From Myxococcales bacterium (GTDB lineage Bacteria > Myxococcota_A > UBA9160 > SMWR01): 9,231 nt of DNA. Below the pieces are notes generated by a model. It did not search any database. It was not told where the DNA came from and was given only the letters and a program-made list of their open reading frames with translations. Both the position numbers and the translations under genes were made by a program. Each line of letters opens with the position of its first letter. Positions within the stretch are counted from its first letter, which is position 1. Of this stretch, positions 1 through 6,882 are shown in pieces. The stretch covers positions 1 to 9,231 of the forward strand of contig JACZXC010000090.1 in NCBI GenBank assembly GCA_022571825.1, in the 5' to 3' direction.

Positions 1-2
1 CC

Positions 3-2252
3 CGTTCCCCGCACACCCCGGAGCCCGCACCGGGGGACACCCCCGAGACCCCGCGCCCGCGCCCGCCCCAGCGCCCCGACTGGCTCTGGCCCGGGGTCGC
101 CCTCCTGATCGGCTTCGCCATGATGACCGTCCAGACCGTTCTGATCCGCCTGGGCGGGCTCGCCTTCGGCTCCTCCCAGTTCACGTTCTCGATGGTGGTG
201 GCGGTCTTCGTTCTCTGCATCGCCCTGGGCAGCTTCGGGGTCTCGGCCCTGCCGCGAATTCCCCCGTCGCTCCTGGTCGTCACCCTGTGGGCCCTGGTCG
301 GGCTGCTCGGCCTGCTCTACCTGCGCGCCGACGAGGCGCCCTACTGGGCCCACGTCCTGCGCAGCCTGTTCGAGGATCACGCCGCGGCCTTCTACCCGTA
401 CACTCTGTCGGCCTTCGTCGGGGTGCTGGCCGTCATCGGTCCCGCCGTCGCGCTCTCGGGGGCAACCCTGCCGCTGATCTTTCACCACCAGCGGCACCAG
501 GTGAATCACCTGGGCGACCTGGCCGGAAGGATCTACAGCTGGAACACCGTCGGGTCGCTGCTCGGCGCCCTCCTCAGCGGCTATGCCCTGCTCTTCTGGC
601 TCGACCTCCATCAGATCTTTCGCCTGGCGATGGCGGCGGCGGTGGTCGCCGCTGGCCTGGTGAGCCTGCGAACCCTGCCAACCCGGGCGCCGACCTGGGC
701 CATCGGAGCCTCGATCGCGGCCCTGGGCGGAACCGCTCTGCTCCCCGCGTGGTCCCCCGAACGCCTCTCGATGGGGCTCTTCCGCGAGCAGACCGCCCTG
801 GCCTACACCTTCGACGGCCCGGAAGTCTTCCTTCGCGAACACGCCAAGCCGAAGCTCCTGTTCTACGAAGACGGCCCCACCGCGTCGATCGCCGTCAAGC
901 AGCTCAAGCTGAAGGACGGCCGGGTCCATCGCAGCATCGTGACCAACGGCAAGTCCGACAGCGCCGTGTACGCGGACTACGCCACCACCGGGATGCTCGC
1001 GCTGCTCCCCGCGATCTTCGCCGAGAAGGCCGAGCGCGCGTTCGTGATCGGCTACGGCACCGGGGTGACGGCCGGGGAGCTCGCCTCTCTTTCATCCATC
1101 CGCGAAGTCCTCGTGGCCGAGATCTCGCGGGAGGTGATCGCCGCCGCGCCGCTCTTCGACTACGCGAATCGCGGCGCTTCCAGACACAAGAAGGTCCGTA
1201 TCCTGCGGGGCGACGCCTATCGAACCCTACTCCGCACGGACGGGCTGTTCGACATCATCAGTGCCGAGCCGAGCAACCCCTGGGTAGCGGGGATCGAGAT
1301 GCTCTACAGCCGCGAGTTCCTCGAAGCCGCCCGCGACCGACTCTCGCCAGGGGGTGTGCACGTACAGTGGTTTCATGTGTACGAGACCGACGACCCGACC
1401 ATCGCGATGGTGCTTCGGACCTATGCCGACGTCTTCGAACAGGTCTCGGTCTGGTACGGAAGGGGAGACGATCTGCTCCTGCTCGGTTTTCGCGATTCCG
1501 TTCACGCCCTCGATCTGGATCGCCTGGAGCACCGCGCGACGCGGGGCGACATCGCAGCCGGGCTTCGCCGTTGCAACATCGGCAGCTTCGCAGAGCTCCT
1601 GGCCCACGAGCTGCTGCCTCTCGGGGTGGTGCACGCCACCGCGCTGCCCGGCGAGCTGCACACCCTGCTCCACCCGCGTCTGAGCCACCGGGCCGGGCGG
1701 GCCTTCTTCGTCGGCCGACGTGGAAGCCTTCCGACCACGGCCGGTCTCGATCCGTCCCGCCGGGGTGCTCGCAACTCAATGGCCGGCCGCTATCGAGAGA
1801 GTCAGGGGGGCACTCTGCCCGACGAGTTCCGCGCCGCCCTGATCCGGGAGTCGTGCGAACACCGTCCCCGGATCTGTGCTGTGCTGCTCGCTGATTGGAC
1901 CTACGAAGCCCCAACCTCCCTCGCGCGGCAACGCCTGCAGCGCGAGATCCAGGCGCAGCCCAGACTGGCGGCGGCGGTGAGCCCCAGCTTGATCAGCTCC
2001 CTGGCGCGGCTCTACGGCAAGGCGAGTGCGGCTGCCGAAGCCGAGGATGGGCTCGAGGCCGCGACCCGGGCCACCCGACTCTTCATGCAGTACTACCATC
2101 ATGCCGCACCGTTCTCGCGCCGGGTGCTGGTGGATCTGTGGCGGCGTTGCCGAGAGGATCCGGAGCAGCGGGAACGCTGCGACAACGCAAGGGCCAAGGC
2201 CGAGAGAGTCCTCGGCGACCTCGCGGGTGAAGCGCCGCGGGCCGGGGCGTGA
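3..2252 (+). CDS. membrane-anchored spermidine synthase-like protein (5' partial)
   Basis: The reading frame is open to the left edge. The first in-frame ATG (120) falls inside the first hydrophobic helix, and the codons before it encode a proline-rich stretch followed by WLWPGVALLIGFA, so the true start is outside the window. Counting from the Met at 120, residues 1-210 are hydrophobic, with several membrane helices and the ALGS and GATLPL motifs typical of the integral-membrane half of these proteins. Residues 245-455 are a Rossmann methyltransferase-like domain: FYEDGPTASIAV (248-259), TNGKSDSA (275-282), the SAM/dcSAM loop GYGTG (311-315), acidic E334 and GDA (364-366). Where polyamine synthases have a catalytic Asp after the YDxI strand, this protein has FDIISAEPSNPW (377-388). 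Aminopropyl transfer is therefore doubtful, and the real substrate is unknown. The C-terminal 250 residues lack clear motifs. The family call is firm; the function is not. Confidence 0.85.
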   Translation, partial: RSPHTPEPAPGDTPETPRPRPPQRPDWLWPGVALLIGFAMMTVQTVLIRLGGLAFGSSQFTFSMVVAVFVLCIALGSFGVSALPRIPPSLLVVTLWALVGLLGLLYLRADEAPYWAHVLRSLFEDHAAAFYPYTLSAFVGVLAVIGPAVALSGATLPLIFHHQRHQVNHLGDLAGRIYSWNTVGSLLGALLSGYALLFWLDLHQIFRLAMAAAVVAAGLVSLRTLPTRAPTWAIGASIAALGGTALLPAWSPERLSMGLFREQTALAYTFDGPEVFLREHAKPKLLFYEDGPTASIAVKQLKLKDGRVHRSIVTNGKSDSAVYADYATTGMLALLPAIFAEKAERAFVIGYGTGVTAGELASLSSIREVLVAEISREVIAAAPLFDYANRGASRHKKVRILRGDAYRTLLRTDGLFDIISAEPSNPWVAGIEMLYSREFLEAARDRLSPGGVHVQWFHVYETDDPTIAMVLRTYADVFEQVSVWYGRGDDLLLLGFRDSVHALDLDRLEHRATRGDIAAGLRRCNIGSFAELLAHELLPLGVVHATALPGELHTLLHPRLSHRAGRAFFVGRRGSLPTTAGLDPSRRGARNSMAGRYRESQGGTLPDEFRAALIRESCEHRPRICAVLLADWTYEAPTSLARQRLQREIQAQPRLAAAVSPSLISSLARLYGKASAAAEAEDGLEAATRATRLFMQYYHHAAPFSRRVLVDLWRRCREDPEQRERCDNARAKAERVLGDLAGEAPRAGA

Positions 2253-2731
2253 CGAAACCGGAACAGACTCGGGCGATTGCGGCCTGGCTCGCAGTCTGTG
2301 GCTGGATTGCCCTGATCACGACGTTATCCGGCGAGGGCTTCTCGAACCAATCCACCTCCCGATTCATCGGCCCCCTGCTGGGCTGGCTGTTCCCCGATGC
2401 GGCTCCCGGGACGATCGAGGCCCTCCATGACGGGATCCGCAAGACAGCCCACGCCGTCGAGTACGCCGTCCTTGCAATCCTGGCGTCGCACGCGGTCCGA
2501 TGGAGCATTCCACTCGGTCCCCGAGGATCCACGGCTCTGGCGCTGACCCTGGTGCTCGCGGTCGCCACGGCCGACGAGACGCACCAGGCAAGCCTCCCGG
2601 AACGAGACGGCTCACTGTGGGACGTGGCGCTCAACGGAGTCGGCGGCGCCGCTGGATTGGGTCTCTTTTTCGCGTTCCGACGGACCCGCGGAGAGGGACG
2701 CGCTTCTGATAGGGTAGGCGCGGGGAGATGA
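2249..2731 (+). CDS. VanZ-like family membrane protein
   Basis: This is a 160-residue membrane protein of the VanZ-like family. The diagnostic residues are RKTAHAVEY (64-72) and DETHQ...PERDGSLWDVALNGVGG (109-133), the conserved RK-x-x-H and DE-x-H-Q / R-x-x-S-x-x-D-V-x-x-N patterns. Hydrophobic helices are seen near residues 11-26, 68-84, 95-107 and 128-143. The family is named after VanZ, linked to teicoplanin resistance, but most members are uncharacterised and nothing here points to glycopeptide resistance. Translation most likely starts at GTG 2249, which overlaps the previous stop codon as GTGA. No strong Shine-Dalgarno sequence is present, so coupled re-initiation is likely. The charged tail after residue 144 is probably cytoplasmic. 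It overlaps the next gene by 4 bp. Confidence 0.85.
   Translation: MTKPEQTRAIAAWLAVCGWIALITTLSGEGFSNQSTSRFIGPLLGWLFPDAAPGTIEALHDGIRKTAHAVEYAVLAILASHAVRWSIPLGPRGSTALALTLVLAVATADETHQASLPERDGSLWDVALNGVGGAAGLGLFFAFRRTRGEGRASDRVGAGR
2722..2727 (+). promoter_or_regulatory. ribosome binding site bearing on the synthetase start
   Basis: GGGGAG abuts the ATG at 2728 with no spacer, but lies 6 nt before a second in-frame ATG at 2734. By spacing, 2734 is the better start, giving a protein two residues shorter. An AGG at 2716-2718 sits 9 nt before the ATG at 2728 and could serve that start instead. The ATGA overlap with the VanZ-like stop also favours 2728 if translation is coupled. Confidence 0.5.
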
Positions 2732-4431
2732 CCATGGCACCCGGCTACGAAGAAATCGTCGCGGGGCTCACCGGCCCCGGCGGTCCCTTCGAGCTCGTCA
2801 CCGAGACCGTTCGGGGACGGCCTATGCGGATGTTCAAGAACCGCGAGAAGTCGATGCGCGAGAAGGTGGCCAACGCGGGTCTGCGGGGCGACACCGAGTT
2901 CCTGGTCCAGGGCGACCGACGCATTGCCTATGGCGAATTCACACGACGGGTCTGGGGCGCTGCCCGCGCGCTCGAACGAAACCACGGCCTCCGGGCCGGA
3001 GATCGACTCGCGATCCTCGCCTACAACCGCCCCGACTGGCTGATGGCGCTGTTCGGAGCGACGTCGGCGGGTGCGATCGGTGTGGGTCTGAATGGCTGGT
3101 GGGTCACCGAGGAGCTCGAATACGGACTCACCGACTCCGGCAGCCGCTTCCTCGTCGTGGACGAGCCCCTCTACCCGCGAGTCGAGCCACTGATCGGAAA
3201 CATCAAGGGTCTCGAGACGGTTTTCTACATCGGGGAGCACCCGCCTCGGGGAACCGTTCCCATCGCGGAGATCCTGGAGCCCAGTGACGAGGCGCCGACG
3301 GTCTCGATCCAAGAGGACGACCCCTTCATCATCCTCTACACCTCGGGAACCACCGGTCGCCCCAAGGGCTGCATCACCACCCACCGCGGAACCATCGCCC
3401 AGGTGCTCGGCATCATCTTCGCCAGTGTCGTCGGAGCGGCGACCGGCGGCAGCACGCCTCTGGGCAAGAATGGAGGGGCGCCGACCTCGCTGCTCTCGTC
3501 GCCCCTCTTCCACGTGGGCGGCCTGCACTCGGGGTTTTGCACCGCGATGACCGCCGGGGCCCGTATCATCTTCACCGAGGGCCGATTCGATCCAGAGCAG
3601 GTGATGCAGCTGATCGAGCGAGAGAAGATCAGCATGTGGGGAGCCATCCCCACCATGCTCCACCGAGTGGTCCACTCACCCCACATCGCGCGCTACGACC
3701 TTTCCAGTCTGCGGACGGTCTCCTTCGGAGGCGCCCCCACGGCACCGGAGACCATCGACAGAGCCCGAGAGGTGTTGCCCGTCGAGCCGAGCTTCTCCAA
3801 TGCCTACGGTCTGACCGAGACCCACGGCGTCGCCACCCTCAACGGCGGCAAGGATCTCCTGGACCGCAAGACGTCCATCGGACGGCCATTGCCCTTCGTC
3901 GGACTGAAGATCGTCGACGACGCGGGGAAAGAGGTACCCGATGGGCAGCTCGGCGAGCTCATCTTGAACGGACCCACCATCACCCCGGGGTACTGGAATC
4001 GGCCCGAGGCCACCGCGGAAACCATTCGCGACGGTTGGCTCTACACCGGGGATCTCGGCTATCGCGACAGCGAGGGCTTCACCTTCATCGTGGACCGGGC
4101 CAAGGACATGATCCTTCGCGGCGGAGAGAACGTCTATTGCACCGAGATCGAGAACTGCCTGGCCGACCATCCCGCCATCGATGAGGCCGCGGTGATCGGC
4201 GTCCCGGACCCGGAGCTCGGGGAGCGGGTGAAGGCCATCGTGAGGCGCGTCAAGGATGCAAACCTGGACGCCGCGGCGGTGCAAGCCCATGTCTCCCAGC
4301 ACCTGGCTCGATTCAAGGTGCCGGAGTTCGTCGAGTTCACCGATGAGCCGCTCCCGCGCAACGCCGCCGGAAAGCTGCTCAAGAATCTCTTCCGGAAAGA
4401 CGGCGCCCCGAACGCGGCGAAGCCCGGGTAG
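2728..4431 (+). CDS. AMP-forming acyl-CoA synthetase (fatty-acid--CoA ligase type)
   Basis: This is an adenylate-forming enzyme that would activate a carboxylic acid with ATP and join it to CoA through an acyl-AMP intermediate. It is 567 residues, full length for the family. Signatures in order are the P-loop YTSGTTGRPKG (204-214), PLFHVGGLHSGF (259-270), the GGAP turn (334-337), AYGLTETHG (359-367), GWLYTGDLGY (436-445), the hinge region DRAKDMILRGGENVY (456-470) and the C-terminal PRNAAGK (543-549), whose K549 is the expected catalytic lysine. All key positions are intact. The general look is of FadD-like medium- to long-chain ligases, but chain length cannot be read from sequence. It overlaps the VanZ-like stop by 4 bp (ATGA) and is followed 12 nt later by cstA. 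The start could instead be ATG 2734, which has better Shine-Dalgarno spacing. Other substrates such as aromatic or dicarboxylic acids remain possible. Confidence 0.93.
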   Translation: MTMAPGYEEIVAGLTGPGGPFELVTETVRGRPMRMFKNREKSMREKVANAGLRGDTEFLVQGDRRIAYGEFTRRVWGAARALERNHGLRAGDRLAILAYNRPDWLMALFGATSAGAIGVGLNGWWVTEELEYGLTDSGSRFLVVDEPLYPRVEPLIGNIKGLETVFYIGEHPPRGTVPIAEILEPSDEAPTVSIQEDDPFIILYTSGTTGRPKGCITTHRGTIAQVLGIIFASVVGAATGGSTPLGKNGGAPTSLLSSPLFHVGGLHSGFCTAMTAGARIIFTEGRFDPEQVMQLIEREKISMWGAIPTMLHRVVHSPHIARYDLSSLRTVSFGGAPTAPETIDRAREVLPVEPSFSNAYGLTETHGVATLNGGKDLLDRKTSIGRPLPFVGLKIVDDAGKEVPDGQLGELILNGPTITPGYWNRPEATAETIRDGWLYTGDLGYRDSEGFTFIVDRAKDMILRGGENVYCTEIENCLADHPAIDEAAVIGVPDPELGERVKAIVRRVKDANLDAAAVQAHVSQHLARFKVPEFVEFTDEPLPRNAAGKLLKNLFRKDGAPNAAKPG

Positions 4432-4434
4432 GAG
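4430..4434 (+). promoter_or_regulatory. ribosome binding site of cstA, overlapping the upstream stop
   Basis: AGGAG shares its first two bases with the TAG stop codon of the acyl-CoA synthetase and lies 9 nt before the GTG at 4444. It supports GTG 4444 as the start and suggests the two genes are translated from one message. Confidence 0.65.
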
Positions 4435-4443
4435 TTCGGATTC

Positions 4444-6111
4444 GTGAACGCGGCGCTGCTCGCGGCGATGACGTTCGTTCTCTTCGCCCTGGGCTACCGC
4501 TTCTACTCGCGGTTCCTTTCCGATCGAATCTTCGCGCTGGCCGAGGACGAGCCCGTCCCCTCCCGGGAGTTCGAAGACGGCGTCGACTTCGTTCCCACCC
4601 CCAAGTCGGTGCTCTGGGGCCACCACTACACTTCGATCGCCGGGGCCGCCCCGATCGTCGGGCCGGCCATCGCAGTGATCTGGGGCTGGCTCCCGGCGCT
4701 GATCTGGGTGGCCCTGGGCACCGTATTCATGGGGGCCGTCCACGACTTCTCCGCCCTCGTCATCAGCCTTCGCAACCGCGGACGCTCCATCGGCGAAGTG
4801 ACGGCATCGGTCATCGGCCCCCGGGTTCGCACCGCGTTCCTGTTGATCATCTTCTTGCTGATCTGGATCGTGCTCGCGGTCTTCGCTTTCATCATCGGAA
4901 CGCTCTTCGTGCGCAACCCCGGCGCGATATTTCCCATCAACGTCCAGATTCTCGTCGCCCTCGTCCTCGGGTGGCTGGTCTACCGGCGCGGCGTGCGTTG
5001 GTTCGCCCCGTCGATCGCCGGTTATGCGGTGCTGCTCGGCGCCGTCTTCGCCGGCGACGCCTTCGCCGCGCAGTTTCCCGTGATCACGACGTTGTCGGTC
5101 TCGACCTGGGTCTGGATCCTGTTGCTCTACTCCTTCGCCGCCTCGGTTCTGCCCGTGTGGGTCTTGCTGCAACCGCGCGATTATCTCAACGCCCACCAAC
5201 TGATCACCGGTCTGGTGCTGCTCTCCCTCGGTCTCGTGGTCTTGAACCCCACGATCCAGGCACCCGTCGTGAACCCTTCGCCGCCCGGCGCGCCGCCGAT
5301 GATCCCGTTCCTGTTCATCACCATCGCCTGCGGCGCGATCTCGGGTTTCCACGGCCTGGTGGCCTCGGGCACGACTTCGAAACAGATCGGGTGCATGACC
5401 GACGCCCGGGCCATCGGCTACGGCGGAATGCTGGGCGAAGGCCTCCTGGGGATGCTCGCGGTGCTCGCGGCGACGGCCGGCTTCGCCACCGCCGCCGACT
5501 GGGGAAGCCACTACGCGAGCTGGGGCGAGGCCTCAGGCCTGGGACCGAAGCTCGATGCCTTCGTCGGCGGAGGGGCCCGCTTCGTGTCCGCCCTCGGTGT
5601 ACCCCTCGCAACCGGTCGGACTTTCATCGCGGTGATGGTCATCGCCTTCGCGGCGACATCCCTCGACACCGGCGCGCGGATCCAGCGTCTGATCATCGCC
5701 GAGCTGGCTGAGGCCGCCGGCGTGCGCCCCCTCACGAACCGCTACGCGGCGGGCGCCCTCGGAATCGGCGCCGCGCTGCTGTTGGCCCTCACCCAGGCGG
5801 GAGGCAAGGGGGGGTTGATCCTCTGGCCCCTATTCGGCACGACCAACCAGCTGGTGGCCGGCGTGACGCTGCTGGTGGTCTCGGTGTGGCTGCGACGCCT
5901 GGGCCGACCCGTCGTGTACACCCTCGCGCCGATGATCTTCGTGGGCTCGGCGACCGTGATCGCGATGCTGGGCGAGCTTCGCGGCTACTTCGCCCACTTC
6001 TCGGATCAGTGGCTGCTCGCGGTCATGGGGAGCCTGATTCTGGCTCTCGATCTGTGGGTCATCCTCGCCGGCGCGCGGGTACTGATGGCGAAGACTCCAT
6101 CGCCCCGCTGA
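4444..6111 (+). CDS. cstA: CstA-family carbon starvation protein / pyruvate-peptide transporter
   Basis: This is a polytopic inner-membrane transporter of the CstA family. E. coli members CstA and BtsT take up pyruvate, and CstA was first described in peptide use under carbon starvation. Family signatures are GHHYTSIAGAAPIVGPAIA (59-77), GAVHDFSAL (97-105), GAISGFHGLVASGTTSKQ (297-314), SLDTGARIQR (406-415) and WPLFGTTNQLVAG (461-473). Most of the chain is hydrophobic, with more than ten candidate helices. At 555 residues it is clearly shorter than E. coli CstA (about 700) and ends soon after the WPLFGTTNQ region, so it is a compact form rather than an obviously broken gene. It starts at GTG 4444, supported by AGGAG at 4430-4434. 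It is the last gene of the plus-strand block and converges on the histidine phosphatase with a 7-nt gap. Pyruvate versus another substrate cannot be decided from sequence. Confidence 0.93.
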   Translation: MNAALLAAMTFVLFALGYRFYSRFLSDRIFALAEDEPVPSREFEDGVDFVPTPKSVLWGHHYTSIAGAAPIVGPAIAVIWGWLPALIWVALGTVFMGAVHDFSALVISLRNRGRSIGEVTASVIGPRVRTAFLLIIFLLIWIVLAVFAFIIGTLFVRNPGAIFPINVQILVALVLGWLVYRRGVRWFAPSIAGYAVLLGAVFAGDAFAAQFPVITTLSVSTWVWILLLYSFAASVLPVWVLLQPRDYLNAHQLITGLVLLSLGLVVLNPTIQAPVVNPSPPGAPPMIPFLFITIACGAISGFHGLVASGTTSKQIGCMTDARAIGYGGMLGEGLLGMLAVLAATAGFATAADWGSHYASWGEASGLGPKLDAFVGGGARFVSALGVPLATGRTFIAVMVIAFAATSLDTGARIQRLIIAELAEAAGVRPLTNRYAAGALGIGAALLLALTQAGGKGGLILWPLFGTTNQLVAGVTLLVVSVWLRRLGRPVVYTLAPMIFVGSATVIAMLGELRGYFAHFSDQWLLAVMGSLILALDLWVILAGARVLMAKTPSPR

Positions 6112-6118
6112 TCCGCGG

Positions 6119-6682
6119 TCACGGTTCGTCCGCGCTGGGCCGGGCGAGTTCGCTCGCCCTCGCGTGGCACCAGCCCGCGTGGAGAAGCACCGTTCCGGGC
6201 CGGAGGCCGCTCACGGTGCCCAGGTGCGCCACCAGGGCGATCTGTCGACCCGCGTGTTCCCGCGAGATCTGAGCCGCCGCAGCGCGCACGCGACGGCGCA
6301 GCTCACGTCGACTCTCACCCCCGCCGGGGCGCGCATCCGGCTCGCCGGACTCGAAGCGCGCCAATGCCTCGGAGTCCGCACGGGAAATCTGGTCGCGGGT
6401 GAGCCCCGTCCACGAACCCACGTCCAGCTCCCGCAGTCGGGAATCCAGTTCGGGCGTCAATCCCCAGACCCCGGCGAGAATCGCCGCCGTCTCGGCGGCG
6501 CGCCCGAGATCGCTGGCGATGACGCAATCGACCCTCTCATCGGCCAGCTCCCTCGACAGCCGCGCCGCCTGCCGCCGTCCTTCTTCCGAAAGCGGCGGGT
6601 TCGCCTGGCCCTGCCAGCGACCCTCGGCATTCCAGGTCGATTGGGCGTGGCGGATCAAGAGAAACCGGGTCTCGCGCGGCAC
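6119..6682 (-). CDS. histidine phosphatase family protein (phosphoglycerate mutase-like)
   Basis: This is a branch-1 histidine phosphatase of about 187 residues. Numbered from the proposed GTG at 6682, it has the catalytic RHAQSTWN motif (R11, phosphohistidine H12), GRWQGQANPPLSEEG (21-35), SDLGRAAETA (57-66), ELDVGSWTGL (85-94, acid/base Glu85) and the second catalytic His in VAHLGT (H153). The set is complete, so the enzyme is probably an active phosphomonoesterase or mutase; the substrate (sugar phosphate, alpha-ribazole phosphate or other) is not readable. A longer frame runs back to GTG 6865, but its extra 61 residues encode low-complexity Arg/Pro/Gly translated from an 8-bp tandem repeat, and the fold normally begins a few residues before RHAQ. 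GTG 6682 is therefore preferred, although no good Shine-Dalgarno precedes it. The C-terminus after H153 is short (34 residues) but ends in an HAGW stretch seen in relatives. It is transcribed away from the copper ATPase and towards cstA. Confidence 0.85.
   Translation of the reverse strand: MPRETRFLLIRHAQSTWNAEGRWQGQANPPLSEEGRRQAARLSRELADERVDCVIASDLGRAAETAAILAGVWGLTPELDSRLRELDVGSWTGLTRDQISRADSEALARFESGEPDARPGGGESRRELRRRVRAAAAQISREHAGRQIALVAHLGTVSGLRPGTVLLHAGWCHARASELARPSADEP
6142..6159 (+). terminator. perfect 7-bp hairpin with TTCG loop, candidate terminator
   Basis: GGGCGAG TTCG CTCGCCC forms a perfect 7-bp stem closed on a UUCG loop in plus-strand RNA, 30 nt downstream of the cstA stop. 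UUCG loops are unusually stable, although the best-studied closing pair is C-G and here it is G-C. No U-tract follows (TCGCGTGG), so it is not a classic intrinsic terminator; it could be a 3' stabilising hairpin or a pause site. It lies inside the 3' end of the minus-strand phosphatase gene, so chance in GC-rich coding sequence cannot be excluded. Confidence 0.4.
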
Positions 6683-6746
6683 CAGAACGACGATACCGGA
6701 GGCCCGTCCCCCGGCCGCATCCCCGTCTTCGCCGGGCCGTCGCTCC

Positions 6747-6774
6747 GGCCGGCAGGCCGGCAGGCCGGCAGGCC
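6747..6774. repeat. GGCCGGCA tandem repeat, 3.5 copies
   Basis: Three exact head-to-tail copies of the 8-mer GGCCGGCA are followed by a half copy, GGCC. The unit contains the palindrome GCCGGC, so each copy can also pair with its neighbour. The length is not a multiple of three per unit, which argues against a conserved protein being encoded here and supports a non-coding reading of this stretch. Confidence 0.8.
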
Positions 6775-6799
6775 GACGGGCCGCCCAGCCGGCAGGGCG

Positions 6800-6828
6800 T
6801 TGACCCGCTCCAAGCGGGGTGGTAAACG
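6800..6828 (+). promoter_or_regulatory. candidate promoter of the copper ATPase
   Basis: TTGACC (6800-6805, five of six matches to the -35 consensus) and TAAACG (6823-6828, a weak -10) are 17 bp apart, about 55 nt before the ATPase ATG. The spacer holds the inverted repeat described separately. The -35 sequence TTGACC is the same as in well-known copper-ATPase promoters controlled by MerR-type regulators, but those have a longer, about 19-bp spacer, so the regulator type is not determined. This is inferred from pattern only. Confidence 0.4.
6804..6818. promoter_or_regulatory. inverted repeat in promoter spacer, candidate operator
   Basis: CCCGCT CCA AGCGGG is a perfect 6-bp inverted repeat with a 3-nt centre, placed between the candidate -35 and -10 boxes where a MerR-, CsoR- or ArsR-type metal sensor could bind. 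No regulator gene for such a site is present in the window, so its role is inferred. Confidence 0.35.
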
Positions 6829-6882
6829 CGTCGCGGGCGGGGAAGATCGCGAAAACGCTCCGCACGAGGGGTCAGAGAGCGG

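Larger units (their letters stand above)
6683..6882. other. divergent intergenic region between phosphatase and copper ATPase
   Basis: These 200 bp separate the two divergent genes if the phosphatase starts at GTG 6682. They contain a GGCCGGCA tandem repeat (6747-6774), a candidate rightward promoter (6800-6828) with an inverted repeat in its spacer, and the ATPase ribosome binding region (GAGGGG at 6866-6871, GAGAG at 6875-6879). No leftward promoter with convincing boxes was recognised. No small gene is supported here. Confidence 0.6.

Noticed and set aside
120..122. ATG at 120 as the true start of the spermidine-synthase-like gene
   Set aside because: It falls within the first membrane helix and the frame is open to the window edge with a coherent hydrophobic and Pro-rich upstream sequence, so the real start is outside the window.
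287..1894. Long plus-strand open frame within the spermidine-synthase-like gene
   Set aside because: Its product is Arg/Pro/Gly-rich with no motifs, typical of an out-of-frame shadow in GC-rich coding DNA.
2249..2731. VanZ-like protein as evidence of glycopeptide resistance
   Set aside because: No vanHAX-type genes or regulators are present, and most VanZ-like proteins have no known link to resistance.
2083..3675. Long minus-strand open frame opposite the VanZ-like and synthetase genes
   Set aside because: It is antisense to two genes with clear family motifs, has low-complexity Asp/Gly/Arg-rich content, and shows no recognisable domain.
3676..5511. Long minus-strand open frame opposite the synthetase and cstA
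   Set aside because: It has a Glu/Arg/Asp/Gly-rich shadow composition and lies across two well-supported genes and their junction.
6119..6220. Possible frameshift in the phosphatase C-terminus
   Set aside because: The tail after the second catalytic His is short, but it ends in an HAGW stretch that resembles related short phosphatases, so no frameshift is needed.
6683..6865. N-terminal extension of the histidine phosphatase from GTG 6865
   Set aside because: The 61 extra residues are low-complexity translation of the 8-bp repeat and the copA promoter region. Family members start a few residues before the RHAQ motif.
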